From UBA6770 sp965660875 (lineage in GTDB: Bacteria > Bacteroidota > Bacteroidia > Flavobacteriales_G > Salibacteraceae), in NCBI GenBank assembly GCA_965660875.1, contig CBFIBQ010000008.1, forward strand, positions 1 through 64,000: a stretch of DNA of 64,000 nucleotides. The letters run 5' to 3'. Each line of letters starts with the position of its first letter. Positions within the stretch are counted from its first letter, which is position 1. Position numbers and translations under genes: made by a program. Below the pieces are notes generated by a model, which saw only the letters and a list, made by a program, of their open reading frames with translations, had not been told where the DNA came from and did no database searches. This document shows positions 55,159 through 63,826 of the stretch, piece after piece.

Positions 55159-55635
55159 ATGAATTGCATACAAGTTTTTATCACAGTAATAACTCTTTCT
55201 GTTGGAGTTTCACTACACGCTCAAGTTCCGAGCAACAATCCGAACAAAACAACTCTGATAAGTAATGAACATTATGAGGTGATTGGTGATGAGCGCTTGA
55301 TAGAAATGGAGGAGCGTTTTAAATCGGTTAATGAAAGTGTAGGATCAATTAGCGGTTACCGACTGCAGTTATTTTCTTCATCTGGCCCGAATAGCTTCAA
55401 CCAAGCTAATGAAGTACAAACCGAATTTCTGAAAATTTACAACGAGGTACCGGCCTACGTGGTGCACAAGAAACCTGCTTTTAAAGTAAGAATCGGAGAT
55501 TTCAGGACAAGGCTCGAGGCTGAGCGTTTCTTTATCGAGTTGAAAGAAAATTTTCCAGATGCTTTTGTTGTGAAAGACGCTATTAATCTTCCGCCATTAC
55601 TAAATGAAGTGGAAAAAGGAGAAGACGAGGACTAA
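55159..55635 (+). CDS. secreted SPOR-domain protein
   Basis: 158 residues with a signal peptide (VFITVITLSVGVSLHAQ) and a C-terminal SPOR domain (about 70-145): ISGYRLQLFSSSGPN, then YVVHKKPAFKVRIGDFRT and EAERFFIELKENFPD. SPOR domains bind denuded septal peptidoglycan. The N-terminal part (about 20-65) is Asn/Glu-rich and likely flexible. It is divergent from the act operon and ends tail to tail with infB, sharing three stop-codon bases. The start is supported by the signal peptide. Confidence 0.87.
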   Translation: MNCIQVFITVITLSVGVSLHAQVPSNNPNKTTLISNEHYEVIGDERLIEMEERFKSVNESVGSISGYRLQLFSSSGPNSFNQANEVQTEFLKIYNEVPAYVVHKKPAFKVRIGDFRTRLEAERFFIELKENFPDAFVVKDAINLPPLLNEVEKGEDED

Positions 55636-58418
55636 TTCAACTTTTGTTTTACCTCAACCTCTTCGTATCCTTCAATTATATCTCCAACTTTTATGTCGTT
55701 GTAGTTCTCGATATTCAAACCACATTCAAAACCTTTCTTAACTTCCTTAACATCGTCTTTGAAACGCTTTAATGAGCCTAGTTTACCAGTGTATTGAACA
55801 ATACCGTCGCGTATCAAGCGTATTTTTGTATTACGAGTAACTGTGCCAGTTAGCACAAAGCAACCTGCAATGGTTCCAACTTTAGAAATTTTGAATGTTT
55901 CCCTTACCTCAATATTACAAACAACTTGCTCTTCCACTTTTGGTTTCAACATACCTTCCATGGCTTGTTTCACCTCATCGATAGCGTCATAAATAATGGA
56001 GTAGAGTCTTATATCTATTTCTTCCTTCTCGGCAACTGCCCGAGCACTGGTAGAAGGCCTTACTTGGAAACCTATAATAATCGCATTGGATGCTGATGCC
56101 AACAATACATCGGACTCACTAATTTGTCCAACAGATTTGTGTATAATATTGACCTGGATTTGCTCTGTAGAAAGGTTTAACAATGCATCTGATAATGCTT
56201 CAATAGAACCATCTACATCACCTTTTACAATAATATTCAGTTCTTGGAAGTCTCCGATAGCTATACGTCTACCAATTTCATCGAGGGTAACGTGCTTTTG
56301 AGTCCTAACTCCTTGTTCACGCTGTAGTTGAGAACGTTTTTGAGCAATATTCCTTGCCTCTCGTTCATCTTCCATAACGGTAAACTTGTCTCCTGCACTT
56401 GGCGCTCCATTGAGTCCCAGCACACTAACAGGAGTAGAAGGCCCTGCTTCTTCAACGTTATTCCCTCTTTCATTAAACATTGCCTTTATTCTGCCTGTGT
56501 GCGCACCAGCTAAGAAAATGTCTCCAATCCTAAGTGTTCCACCTTGAACGAGCAATGTCGATACATAACCTTTTCCTTTATCTAAAGAAGCTTCAATTAC
56601 AGTACCCTCAGCACGCTTTTTCGCATCGGCCTGAAGCTCAAGAAGCTCTGCCTCTAGCACTACCTTCTCCATTAAATCGGAAACATTTGTTCCGTTTTTA
56701 GCAGAAATATCTTGAGACTGATATTTACCTCCCCAATCCTCTACTAAGAAATTCATTGAGGCAAGCTCTTCCTTAATTTTTTCTGGATTAGCACCGTCTT
56801 TATCAATCTTATTGATCGCAAAAATAATGGGTACTTCAGCGGCTTGTGCATGGTTTATCGCTTCTTTGGTTTGAGGCATTATTTTATCATCAGCAGATAT
56901 TACAATAATTGCTATATCCGTTACCTGAGCACCTCGAGAACGCATTGCTGTAAATGCTTCGTGACCGGGAGTATCTAAAAATGCTATTGTCTTACCACTT
57001 TCAAGTTCAACCTTATAAGCGCCAATATGCTGTGTTATTCCACCAGCTTCACCAGCAATAACGTTTTCTCTTCTTACGTAGTCGAGCAACGAAGTTTTAC
57101 CATGATCTACGTGACCCATTACTGTTACAATAGGAGGTCTTGCAACTAAGTTTTCTTCACTATCTACTTCAAATAGTTCACCTTCATCAAGTTCATCAGT
57201 AGTAAATTCGACAGTATAACCAAATTCATCAGCCACAACTGTTAGAGTTTCTGCATCTAACCTTTGGTTAATAGAGACAAAAAGACCGAGTGTCATACAA
57301 GCCGAAATAATCTCATTTACCGAGACATTCATCATGGTGGCGAGTTCATTTGCTGTAACAAACTCAGTAACACGCAGTATTCTTTTTTCGTCCTCTGCTT
57401 TTTGTAAATCTTCCTCTGCTTGCTGACTTACAGCATCTCTTTTCGCTTTTCGGAATTTTGAAGATTTAGATTTTCCACCACCCCCGCTCAAACGCGCTAG
57501 TGTTTCTTTGATCTCTTTTTGGATATCTTCTTGCGAAACTTCGGCTTGTGGTTCATTTCTTCTTCCCTTGCCTTTGCCTTTTACTCGCTTATCTTTCCTA
57601 TGCTTTTCAGACTGAATAACGTTTGGCCCACCAACGCGAATTCGCTTTCTGCGTTTCTTTTTACCCGCTTCAGTATCTTTATCTTCATTTGAAGATGCTA
57701 CTGGTTTGGCTTTCTTTGGTTTTTGGAACTTGCTTAAATCAATAACCTGTCCAGTTGGTTTTGGGCCTGCAAGTTTCTCCACTTTTGTTTCAATCCGTTC
57801 AGGCTTGGCAGGGCCTTCTTCTTTTTTACTTTCCTTTTTTTCTTCAACCTTGTCTTGAGCTTTTTCCTCAGGCTTAGCGTCCGATTTTGGCTGCTCCTTT
57901 TTCTCCTTAGCTTCTGGCTTTTCTTTTGGTTTCTTCTCTTCTTTTTTCTTTTTAGAAGGCCTAGTTCTGGTATCTATAGAGGAAAGGTCTATCTGACCTA
58001 AAACTTTTGGCCCGTCGCCTTCGTCTTCAGCTTCCTCCTTATTTTCAGGTTCTTCAGGAGCTTCTGGTTTTTCTTCTTTCTTTTTAACTTCTGGAAGGTC
58101 AACAACTGGCTTTACTTGAGTGTTTGTTATGACAATTTCGTCAACATCCTCAAATTGCTCTTCTTTTGAGTCTGATTTCTGATCTTCAATCGTTATCGTT
58201 ACTCGCTCTTCACGATTTTTTGCCAGTTCTTTTGACTTCTCTTTGGCTTTCTTGTCTGTTGAATATTGATCAAGTAAAAGATTGTAGGCTGTTTCATCAA
58301 TCTTAGCCGTAGGACGCCCATCACACTCTACACCATTTTCATTCAAAAAATCGGTAATAGTGTTAACTCCAACACCTAATTCTTTCGCTACTTTACTTAA
58401 TCTGTGCGCTATTGCCAT
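55632..58418 (-). CDS. infB: translation initiation factor IF-2
   Basis: 928 residues. An N-terminal IF2N-like segment (about 1-50), a long Lys/Glu-rich low-complexity region (about 60-320), a second IF2N domain (about 345-400), then the GTPase core with G1 GHVDHGKTS near 429-437, DTPGHEAFT and NKIDKDGAN, and C-terminal domains II, III and IV. IF-2 delivers initiator tRNA to the 30S subunit. TATATTTG at 58473-58466 could give infB its own promoter. Third gene of rimP-nusA-infB. Confidence 0.97.
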   Translation of the reverse strand: MAIAHRLSKVAKELGVGVNTITDFLNENGVECDGRPTAKIDETAYNLLLDQYSTDKKAKEKSKELAKNREERVTITIEDQKSDSKEEQFEDVDEIVITNTQVKPVVDLPEVKKKEEKPEAPEEPENKEEAEDEGDGPKVLGQIDLSSIDTRTRPSKKKKEEKKPKEKPEAKEKKEQPKSDAKPEEKAQDKVEEKKESKKEEGPAKPERIETKVEKLAGPKPTGQVIDLSKFQKPKKAKPVASSNEDKDTEAGKKKRRKRIRVGGPNVIQSEKHRKDKRVKGKGKGRRNEPQAEVSQEDIQKEIKETLARLSGGGGKSKSSKFRKAKRDAVSQQAEEDLQKAEDEKRILRVTEFVTANELATMMNVSVNEIISACMTLGLFVSINQRLDAETLTVVADEFGYTVEFTTDELDEGELFEVDSEENLVARPPIVTVMGHVDHGKTSLLDYVRRENVIAGEAGGITQHIGAYKVELESGKTIAFLDTPGHEAFTAMRSRGAQVTDIAIIVISADDKIMPQTKEAINHAQAAEVPIIFAINKIDKDGANPEKIKEELASMNFLVEDWGGKYQSQDISAKNGTNVSDLMEKVVLEAELLELQADAKKRAEGTVIEASLDKGKGYVSTLLVQGGTLRIGDIFLAGAHTGRIKAMFNERGNNVEEAGPSTPVSVLGLNGAPSAGDKFTVMEDEREARNIAQKRSQLQREQGVRTQKHVTLDEIGRRIAIGDFQELNIIVKGDVDGSIEALSDALLNLSTEQIQVNIIHKSVGQISESDVLLASASNAIIIGFQVRPSTSARAVAEKEEIDIRLYSIIYDAIDEVKQAMEGMLKPKVEEQVVCNIEVRETFKISKVGTIAGCFVLTGTVTRNTKIRLIRDGIVQYTGKLGSLKRFKDDVKEVKKGFECGLNIENYNDIKVGDIIEGYEEVEVKQKLN

Positions 58419-58465
58419 ATATTATTTTACTGTACTTACGTAGGTTTAACCTTCGCCAATTATTG

Positions 58466-58497
58466 CAAATATAAAACTCTGTTCAAAAGCAGTTCAA
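58466..58497 (-). promoter_or_regulatory. candidate internal promoter before infB
   Basis: Minus-strand TATATTTG at 58473-58466 matches TAnnTTTG, with TTG at 58497-58495 and a 21-bp spacer, in the 86-bp gap between nusA and infB. Leader of about 45 nt. Confidence 0.4.
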
Positions 58498-58504
58498 TTT
58501 ACTC

Positions 58505-59740
58505 TTATTCAAACTCTGCCTTCAATATATTGATTACGTCTTCTACCGTCTCTTCTTCCAAATCTGCTCTTTTTACAATATCTGCAGGATCTTGATCCAG
58601 TACGCTTCTCGCCGTGTCTAGACCAATCCCTTTAAGCTGATCCAATACCCAGCCTTCAATCTCATCAGAAAATTCATCTAAATTCACATCATCAGCATCT
58701 GGGTCCGATTCTCGATATACATCAATCTCATATCCGGTAAGACGACTAGCTAACTTGATATTAAACCCACCTTTTCCAATTGCCAATGAAACTTGATCAG
58801 CATTTAGGTAAACGTCTGCTTTTTTATTTTCTTCATCAAAAATGATGTTCGAAATTTTAGCTGGGCTTAACGATCGTGTAATAAATAGCGTTGGATTTGT
58901 TGTGAAATTGATAACATCAATATTTTCATTTCGCAACTCCCTAACGATACCGTGGATTCTAGACCCCTTCATACCAACACAAGCCCCTACAGGGTCGATT
59001 CTGTCATCGTAAGATTCAACAGCAACTTTTGCTCGGTCTCCAGGCTCTCTAACAATATTTTTAATGGTTATAAGGCCATCAAATATCTCAGGAACTTCCA
59101 TTTCGAACAAGCGCTCCAAAAATGCCGGAGAGGTTCTAGAAAGTACAATAATAGGTGAGCTATTTCTCATTTCTACTTTAGTGACCACCGCACGAACGGT
59201 TTCTCCTTTCTTAAAGTAATCTGAGGGTATTTGCTCTGACTTCGGAAGAACTAATTCGTTTCCATCATCATCCAATAATAAAATTTCTTTCTTCCAAATT
59301 TGATATACCTCACCCGTTACGATATCGCCTACACGGTCTTTGTATTTCTTATAAATACCATCTTTTTCTAGGTCGTGAATGCGAGCTGCAAGATTCTGAC
59401 GCAAAGCCAATACGGCTCTTCTACCAAAATCTACTATCTGAACTTCTTCTGAAACATCTTCATCTACCTCAAAATCCGGTTCAATTTTTCTCGCATCGGT
59501 TAAAGAAATCTCAGAATTTGGATCCTCTACCTCTCCGTCTGGTACAATTACTCTATTGTGCCAAATTTCTAAATCGCCCTTATCGGGATTTATAATAACG
59601 TCGAAGTTTTCGGCATCTCCAAATTGTTTCGCTAGTACACTTCTAAAAACATCTTCTACGATGTTCATCATAGTTACTCGATCAATATTTTTAAGATCCT
59701 TAAACTCTGAAAACGATTCAATTAATTCAATGGTATTCAT
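58505..59740 (-). CDS. nusA: transcription termination/antitermination factor NusA
   Basis: 411 residues. N-terminal RNA-polymerase-binding domain (about 1-130), S1 domain (about 135-200, GDIVTGEVYQIWKK), KH1 and KH2 with VGACVGMKGSRIHGIVREL near 251-269 and LAIGKGGFNIKLASRL near 317-332, and a short acidic C-terminus. It lacks the two acidic repeats of E. coli NusA, as most bacteria do. NusA strengthens intrinsic termination and pausing. It sits 11 bp after rimP. A terminator-like hairpin in the rimP leader could make the operon self-regulated. Confidence 0.96.
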   Translation of the reverse strand: MNTIELIESFSEFKDLKNIDRVTMMNIVEDVFRSVLAKQFGDAENFDVIINPDKGDLEIWHNRVIVPDGEVEDPNSEISLTDARKIEPDFEVDEDVSEEVQIVDFGRRAVLALRQNLAARIHDLEKDGIYKKYKDRVGDIVTGEVYQIWKKEILLLDDDGNELVLPKSEQIPSDYFKKGETVRAVVTKVEMRNSSPIIVLSRTSPAFLERLFEMEVPEIFDGLITIKNIVREPGDRAKVAVESYDDRIDPVGACVGMKGSRIHGIVRELRNENIDVINFTTNPTLFITRSLSPAKISNIIFDEENKKADVYLNADQVSLAIGKGGFNIKLASRLTGYEIDVYRESDPDADDVNLDEFSDEIEGWVLDQLKGIGLDTARSVLDQDPADIVKRADLEEETVEDVINILKAEFE

Positions 59741-59751
59741 AACAACCTAAT

Positions 59752-60222
59752 TTAGAATTCTATAACCAATTTTGTTTCTAATATATCTTTCCGAAGTATT
59801 GTAACTTCTTCTTTTATTTCCACTTTTTTCTTTTTCTTCTCCAAACGCTCTTTTCTCGAAGTTTCAATGGTGATTTTTTCTTCATCTGCTTGAATAAGCT
59901 TACCCTTTACCTTTTCACCATCACCAGATTTCGAAACAACCGTTTTACCGATATTTTTTAAATACTGACGCGTTAATTTAAAGGGTTTATTCAAACCCGG
60001 AGAAGACACCTCAAGAGAAAAATCTTCGGACTCTCTGTCCAAGTTATGTTCAATTTGACGGCTAAAATTGATACACTCACTAATTGGGAAACCATTATCT
60101 CCATCCATTTCAACAATAATTTTGTTGGAGGGCGATATATCCAATGAAACTACATAGAAGTCAGTGCCTTCTAGTTTCTCGTCAATTAAAGCTTGTATTT
60201 TTTCGACCGTTATCAAACTCAA
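59752..60222 (-). CDS. rimP: ribosome maturation factor RimP
   Basis: 156 residues of the RimP/YlxS family needed for 30S assembly. Conserved core DFSLEVSSPGLNKPFKLTRQ near 62-81 and KVKGKLIQADEEKITIE near 103-119. It starts with TTG at 60222 (alternative TTG at 60216); no ATG is available. It is the first gene of rimP-nusA-infB. A perfect stem-loop with a U-run lies 14-38 nt upstream of the start, downstream of the only good -7 element. Confidence 0.9.
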   Translation of the reverse strand: MSLITVEKIQALIDEKLEGTDFYVVSLDISPSNKIIVEMDGDNGFPISECINFSRQIEHNLDRESEDFSLEVSSPGLNKPFKLTRQYLKNIGKTVVSKSGDGEKVKGKLIQADEEKITIETSRKERLEKKKKKVEIKEEVTILRKDILETKLVIEF

Positions 60223-60234
60223 GTTTACTGCAAC

Positions 60235-60260
60235 AAAAAAGAGGGAAAAAACCCTCTTTT
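60235..60260 (-). terminator. terminator-like hairpin in the rimP leader
   Basis: Minus strand AAAAGAGGG (60260-60252) pairs with CCCTCTTTT (60245-60237) around a 6-nt loop and runs into TTTTTT. It looks like an intrinsic terminator. It may end the upstream MORN-repeat gene (stop at 60327), but the promoter-like TACATTTG at 60294-60287 lies before it, so rimP transcripts would have to pass through it. Attenuator function is inferred. Confidence 0.8.
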
Positions 60261-60286
60261 CAATTTTGCCTTAGCGTTTTACGCTG

Positions 60287-60294
60287 CAAATGTA
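60287..60294 (-). promoter_or_regulatory. candidate rimP-nusA-infB promoter -7 element
   Basis: Minus-strand TACATTTG at 60294-60287 is an exact TAnnTTTG in the gap between the MORN-repeat gene and rimP. Start near 60282 gives a 60-nt leader holding the hairpin at 60235-60260. The -33 match is poor. Confidence 0.5.
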
Positions 60295-60326
60295 TATATT
60301 TTTCTTCTATATTGTTCACTCAATAA

Positions 60327-61895
60327 CTACTGGATTCTTTTACCATTTTTATACTCCACGGTTTTTAGTATCGACCCATCTTCATTGAATATTTTCCAAG
60401 TACCATGCTGACGTCCACCTTTGTAATAATTGACGGCCATTATTGAGCCTCCAGGGTAAAAAATCTCTGTTTTACCATCAAGCTTGCCCTTTTTATAATT
60501 CATGGTTCGCTGCAACTGACCGTAATCTAAGTAATGCTTCCATTCACCAACCTTTCTATTGTACTTAAACGGACCTTCTTGCCTCAGCCCTCCTTTAGGA
60601 TAATAAAACTGCCAATGTCCTGTTTTGAAACCATTTTCATACCCCCCTTTTTCACGAACTCTGCCATTGGAATACCAAAACATCCAATCCCCTTCTTTCA
60701 GTCCGTTTTTTAATTCACCAGAGTAGTTTTGCTTACCGTTCTCGTACCAGCCATTCCAATTACCCTCCATTCGACCTTTTTCGAAATTCCCTTCATCTTT
60801 TTTTGTTCCAGACTCGTACCAACTCAGCCAAGGGCCTTGCTCTTTTCCATTTTCGTACTTTCCTTCTTGAAGTTTCTGACCATTTTCAAACCATGTAGTC
60901 CAGAGGGCCGATTTCTGACCAAAACTGTAAGTGCCTTTTCGCCACAATTCCCCCGTAGGATACCAAAATTCCCAAACCCCATGCTTCTTGCCAGCCTTGA
61001 AATTACCTTTTGACTCCACCTGAGCGCTGTTTTCGTAGTAATAAACCCAAGTACTATCCTGAAGGTTATTACTGAAGTATCCCTCCATGTAAAGTTCGTT
61101 TGTTGAGCTCCAAAACTTCCAATAGCCGTTTTTTAATCCGTTTTTATAAGCTCCTTTTACTCTTGGTGACCCACCTGAATTATACGCCTCCATTTTACCG
61201 GTTCGCTCATTATCGCTAAAAGTCTCAAAACGCTTTAACTGCCCATTTTCATAAAAGGTTTTCCATACCCCTTCTTTTTCACCTTCTGAATACGCTCCTT
61301 GCTCTTTTACCTGGCTGGATTCATAAAAGGCTTTATGCGCTCCATTCAAATTACCATTCTTAAAATTGGATTTTGCTACTATTTTTTCACCTAGATATTT
61401 ATTTACGTAGCCCTTTCCTTCTTTTAAAGTCTTTTTACCGGATAAATCAAAAGCTTCTAAAACTTTGACATTTGAAGAGTCCCAATATTCCTTCTTATAT
61501 AAGGTGCCATTAGGAAAATAATACATCCAAGTACTGTCTTTAAAACCAAAATCAAACTGACCAGTAGACTTAACGTTTCCATTTGGAAACCATGAGGTGT
61601 ATGCACTGTCCTGAATATTGAAACGAAAAAAGCCTTGATTTTGCATTTTTCCATTATTGAACCAAATGGTCACTGGGCCATTTAATTTTCCTTCAGTATA
61701 ATTTGCTTTTTCCCGAATAGCGCCGTCCTTGTACCAAAACTCCCATAACCCTTCCTCTAAACCATTGTAAAAATCACCTTCGCTTCGCTTTACAGTGCTG
61801 TCCTTATAGTGATAGTCGATAAAATGTGTCATAGACTGGCCTGCAGCTGTGTAAGCAGCTAGCCACAAAATAGAAAACAGAAGAACTTTATTCAT
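60327..61895 (-). CDS. MORN-variant repeat protein (YwqK-type)
   Basis: 522 residues with a signal peptide (LFSILWLAAYTAAGQ) and then about twenty tandem repeats of 22-23 residues with pattern GxWxxWYxNGxxxxExxYxxG, the MORN-variant family annotated as YwqK-like antitoxin. Repeats fill nearly all of residues 30-520. The signal peptide places it in the periplasm or outer membrane, which does not fit an antitoxin. TAATTTTG ends 5 nt before the ATG, so the message may be leaderless. Function unknown; a repeat scaffold on the surface is plausible. Confidence 0.85.
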   Translation of the reverse strand: MNKVLLFSILWLAAYTAAGQSMTHFIDYHYKDSTVKRSEGDFYNGLEEGLWEFWYKDGAIREKANYTEGKLNGPVTIWFNNGKMQNQGFFRFNIQDSAYTSWFPNGNVKSTGQFDFGFKDSTWMYYFPNGTLYKKEYWDSSNVKVLEAFDLSGKKTLKEGKGYVNKYLGEKIVAKSNFKNGNLNGAHKAFYESSQVKEQGAYSEGEKEGVWKTFYENGQLKRFETFSDNERTGKMEAYNSGGSPRVKGAYKNGLKNGYWKFWSSTNELYMEGYFSNNLQDSTWVYYYENSAQVESKGNFKAGKKHGVWEFWYPTGELWRKGTYSFGQKSALWTTWFENGQKLQEGKYENGKEQGPWLSWYESGTKKDEGNFEKGRMEGNWNGWYENGKQNYSGELKNGLKEGDWMFWYSNGRVREKGGYENGFKTGHWQFYYPKGGLRQEGPFKYNRKVGEWKHYLDYGQLQRTMNYKKGKLDGKTEIFYPGGSIMAVNYYKGGRQHGTWKIFNEDGSILKTVEYKNGKRIQ

Positions 61896-61969
61896 ATGTA
61901 CAAAATTAGGTTTGAAGACTCATGATTTTATCCCCTAAAAATAATTAGTAAACATCCTATTTCGGAAAA

Positions 61970-62656
61970 CTATCGAAGTATACCCTTATAGAACATTGCA
62001 ATGCGCCGACTATCTATTTTGGCCGTGTACATTATGAATGCAATAACATTTGCTACCCAAACTCTTAGAAAAGCATTATGCTCATATTTTCTTGCACTTA
62101 CTTTCAAGTGGCGGTTAGACACCACTTTGTAATTAAACCCCTTTTTTAATGCGCGGTCCTTCAAATCAAAATCCTCCATGATTGCAAACGATTCGTCAAA
62201 CCCACCTAACGACTCAAAAGCATCTTTTCGAATAAAAAAACCTTGATCACCACCACCTGTAAACCTTCCTTTTTTTCGATTAGGGATAGTCATCATTCGA
62301 AGCAGTTTGCTGTTGCTTCTGAAATCATAGGCAAAACATCCAAACTCGAACTTTTGTAACGTTTCATTAATTGAAGAATCGAAACCCTTTGGGACTAACA
62401 CATCAGAATGAAGAAAAATAAGCTGACTGCCATTTGCCCTTTTAGACCCCAAATTCATTTGGATTGCCCTAGATCGCACTTTACTTCGAAGCACTTTAAC
62501 ATGAAATCTTTTCGCAATTTCAACCGTTTGATCTATACTTCCACCATCAACTACGATTACCTCTAAATCGGCAACAAATACAGAAGCGTAAATTGCTTTT
62601 AGACATTCGGCTAAATAGCTTTCTTCGTTAAGTGACGGTATAATTATAGACAGCAC
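61970..62656 (-). CDS. family 2 glycosyltransferase, TIGR04283 type
   Basis: 228 residues from the GTG at 62656, which gives the family start MLSIIIPSLNEESYL; a TTG at 62701 would add 15 poorly conserved residues and overlap the promoter-like TATATTTG at 62706-62699. GT-A fold motifs: VIVVDGGSIDQTVEIA near 31-46 and LIFLHSDVLVP near 77-87, then GGFDESFAIMEDFDLKDRA near 150-168. TIGR04283 enzymes are recurrent neighbours of radical-SAM arsenosugar genes. Divergent from the DUF547 gene. Likely makes the glycosyl part of an arsenosugar; substrate inferred from context. Confidence 0.85.
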   Translation of the reverse strand: MLSIIIPSLNEESYLAECLKAIYASVFVADLEVIVVDGGSIDQTVEIAKRFHVKVLRSKVRSRAIQMNLGSKRANGSQLIFLHSDVLVPKGFDSSINETLQKFEFGCFAYDFRSNSKLLRMMTIPNRKKGRFTGGGDQGFFIRKDAFESLGGFDESFAIMEDFDLKDRALKKGFNYKVVSNRHLKVSARKYEHNAFLRVWVANVIAFIMYTAKIDSRRIAMFYKGILR

Positions 62657-62704
62657 TTTTAACGTTTTGTAATGTGGTTTACAAGTATGCAAACAAAACA
62701 AATA

Positions 62705-62718
62705 TAGGTTTGTACAAA
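62705..62718 (+). promoter_or_regulatory. candidate promoter with 10-bp palindrome before the DUF547 gene
   Basis: TAGGTTTG at 62705-62712 matches TAnnTTTG in plus orientation, and the perfect palindrome TTTGTACAAA at 62709-62718 overlaps it. The minus-strand element of the divergent glycosyltransferase (62706-62699) overlaps too, so one bound protein could control both directions. Short sites like this arise by chance; modest support. Confidence 0.35.
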
Positions 62719-62730
62719 TACTTTCACCTT

Positions 62731-63456
62731 ATGAAAACATTATTTACGCTATCATTAGCGTTGATTTCAATTGCCAGCAACGCTCAAATTTCTCATAAAC
62801 AATGGGATGAATTGGTAAAACAGCACGTTTCGGCAGATGGAACAGTGAACTATAAGGGTTTTCTTTCTGACAAAGAGCACCTTGACTCCTATCTAACTTT
62901 ATTATCTAACAACCCACCAAAAAACTCGTGGAATAAAGACGAAGTTCTAGCCTTTTGGATTAATGCATATAACGCTTATACAGTAAAACTAATTGTAAAA
63001 CACTATCCTGTAAAAAGCATAAAAGATCTAGGAGGGTCAATTTATAAAGTGAATACATCATGGGATATAAAATTCATTACGATTGGTGAAGAAGAACTCG
63101 ACTTAAACAATATCGAACACCAAAAAATACGTGGTCAATTTGAGGAGCCTAGAATTCATTTTGCCGTAAACTGCGCATCCATCTCTTGCCCCAAATTAAG
63201 AAATGAAGCATTTGTTGCTTCAAAATTGGACGCTCAACTTACCGACCAAACTAAATCCTTTTTAAGAAACAAAATCAAGAACGACTTAAGTGACCCGAAC
63301 AATCCAAAGATTAGTAAGTTGTTTAACTGGTATAGCGGAGATTTTAAAGTTGAAGGGAAATCAGTATTTGATTTTATTAATGAGTATGCTCCTGTCCAAG
63401 TGCCAAATGATGCTGATGTGGATTACCTAGATTATAATTGGAAATTAAACGAATAA
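62731..63456 (+). CDS. secreted DUF547 protein
   Basis: 241 residues from the ATG at 62731, giving a clear signal peptide (LFTLSLALISIASNAQ). An upstream start at 62674 would place 19 codons over the promoter region. DUF547 core: EVLAFWINAYNAYTVKLIV near 71-89, then FAVNCASISCPKLRNEAF near 148-165 with two cysteines, and FNWYSGDF near 200-207. The fold is related to cysteine peptidase or transglutaminase-like proteins; activity not shown. DUF547 genes accompany arsS in Bacteroidota. It is 4 bp before the AhpD-like gene. Confidence 0.88.
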   Translation: MKTLFTLSLALISIASNAQISHKQWDELVKQHVSADGTVNYKGFLSDKEHLDSYLTLLSNNPPKNSWNKDEVLAFWINAYNAYTVKLIVKHYPVKSIKDLGGSIYKVNTSWDIKFITIGEEELDLNNIEHQKIRGQFEEPRIHFAVNCASISCPKLRNEAFVASKLDAQLTDQTKSFLRNKIKNDLSDPNNPKISKLFNWYSGDFKVEGKSVFDFINEYAPVQVPNDADVDYLDYNWKLNE

Positions 63457-63460
63457 AAAT

Positions 63461-63799
63461 ATGAGTTCAAAAAGTTATTACGATCCGGAAGATTTAAAGA
63501 ATTTCGGAAAGATTTCGGAGTGGAATGAAAACCTGGGAAATAAATTCTTTGATTGGTATGGTGATGTTTTTAAACCTGGTGCACTAACAGCAAGAGAAAA
63601 ATCCCTTATTGCTTTAGCGGTTTCACACACCATTCAATGTCCCTATTGTATTGATGCATATACTGTTGATACCATGGAAAAAGGTTGTAGCGAAGAGGAA
63701 ATGATGGAGGCATTGCACGTTGCGGGAGCAATAAGAGGTGGAGCATCTTTAGTTCATGGAACTCAAATGATGAAAAAAGCGAAAAAGCTGAGCATGTAA
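63461..63799 (+). CDS. AhpD-like carboxymuconolactone-decarboxylase-fold protein, arsenosugar type
   Basis: 112 residues of the AhpD/CMD fold. CPYC at 60-63 with the following His/Glu pattern (YCIDAYTVDTMEKGCSEEE) is the peroxidase-type active site, and AGAIRGGASLVHG near 88-100 is the typical helix. The version annotated as arsenosugar-biosynthesis-associated peroxidase-like protein sits, as here, directly before arsS. It might remove peroxide or hold a thiol during arsenical methylation and alkylation; role unproven. Spacing to arsS is 27 bp. Confidence 0.85.
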   Translation: MSSKSYYDPEDLKNFGKISEWNENLGNKFFDWYGDVFKPGALTAREKSLIALAVSHTIQCPYCIDAYTVDTMEKGCSEEEMMEALHVAGAIRGGASLVHGTQMMKKAKKLSM

Positions 63800-63826
63800 T
63801 TGCTCTAAAAAGTTCAAAAACACTTT

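Noticed and set aside
55053..55265. 70-codon plus-strand open frame before the SPOR gene
   Set aside because: It starts in the palindrome region and overlaps the SPOR start out of frame, with no family features.
57460..58200. Low-complexity Lys/Glu-rich region as a separate gene or a recombination product
   Set aside because: It is in frame inside infB and such charged linkers are normal in IF-2 of this phylum.
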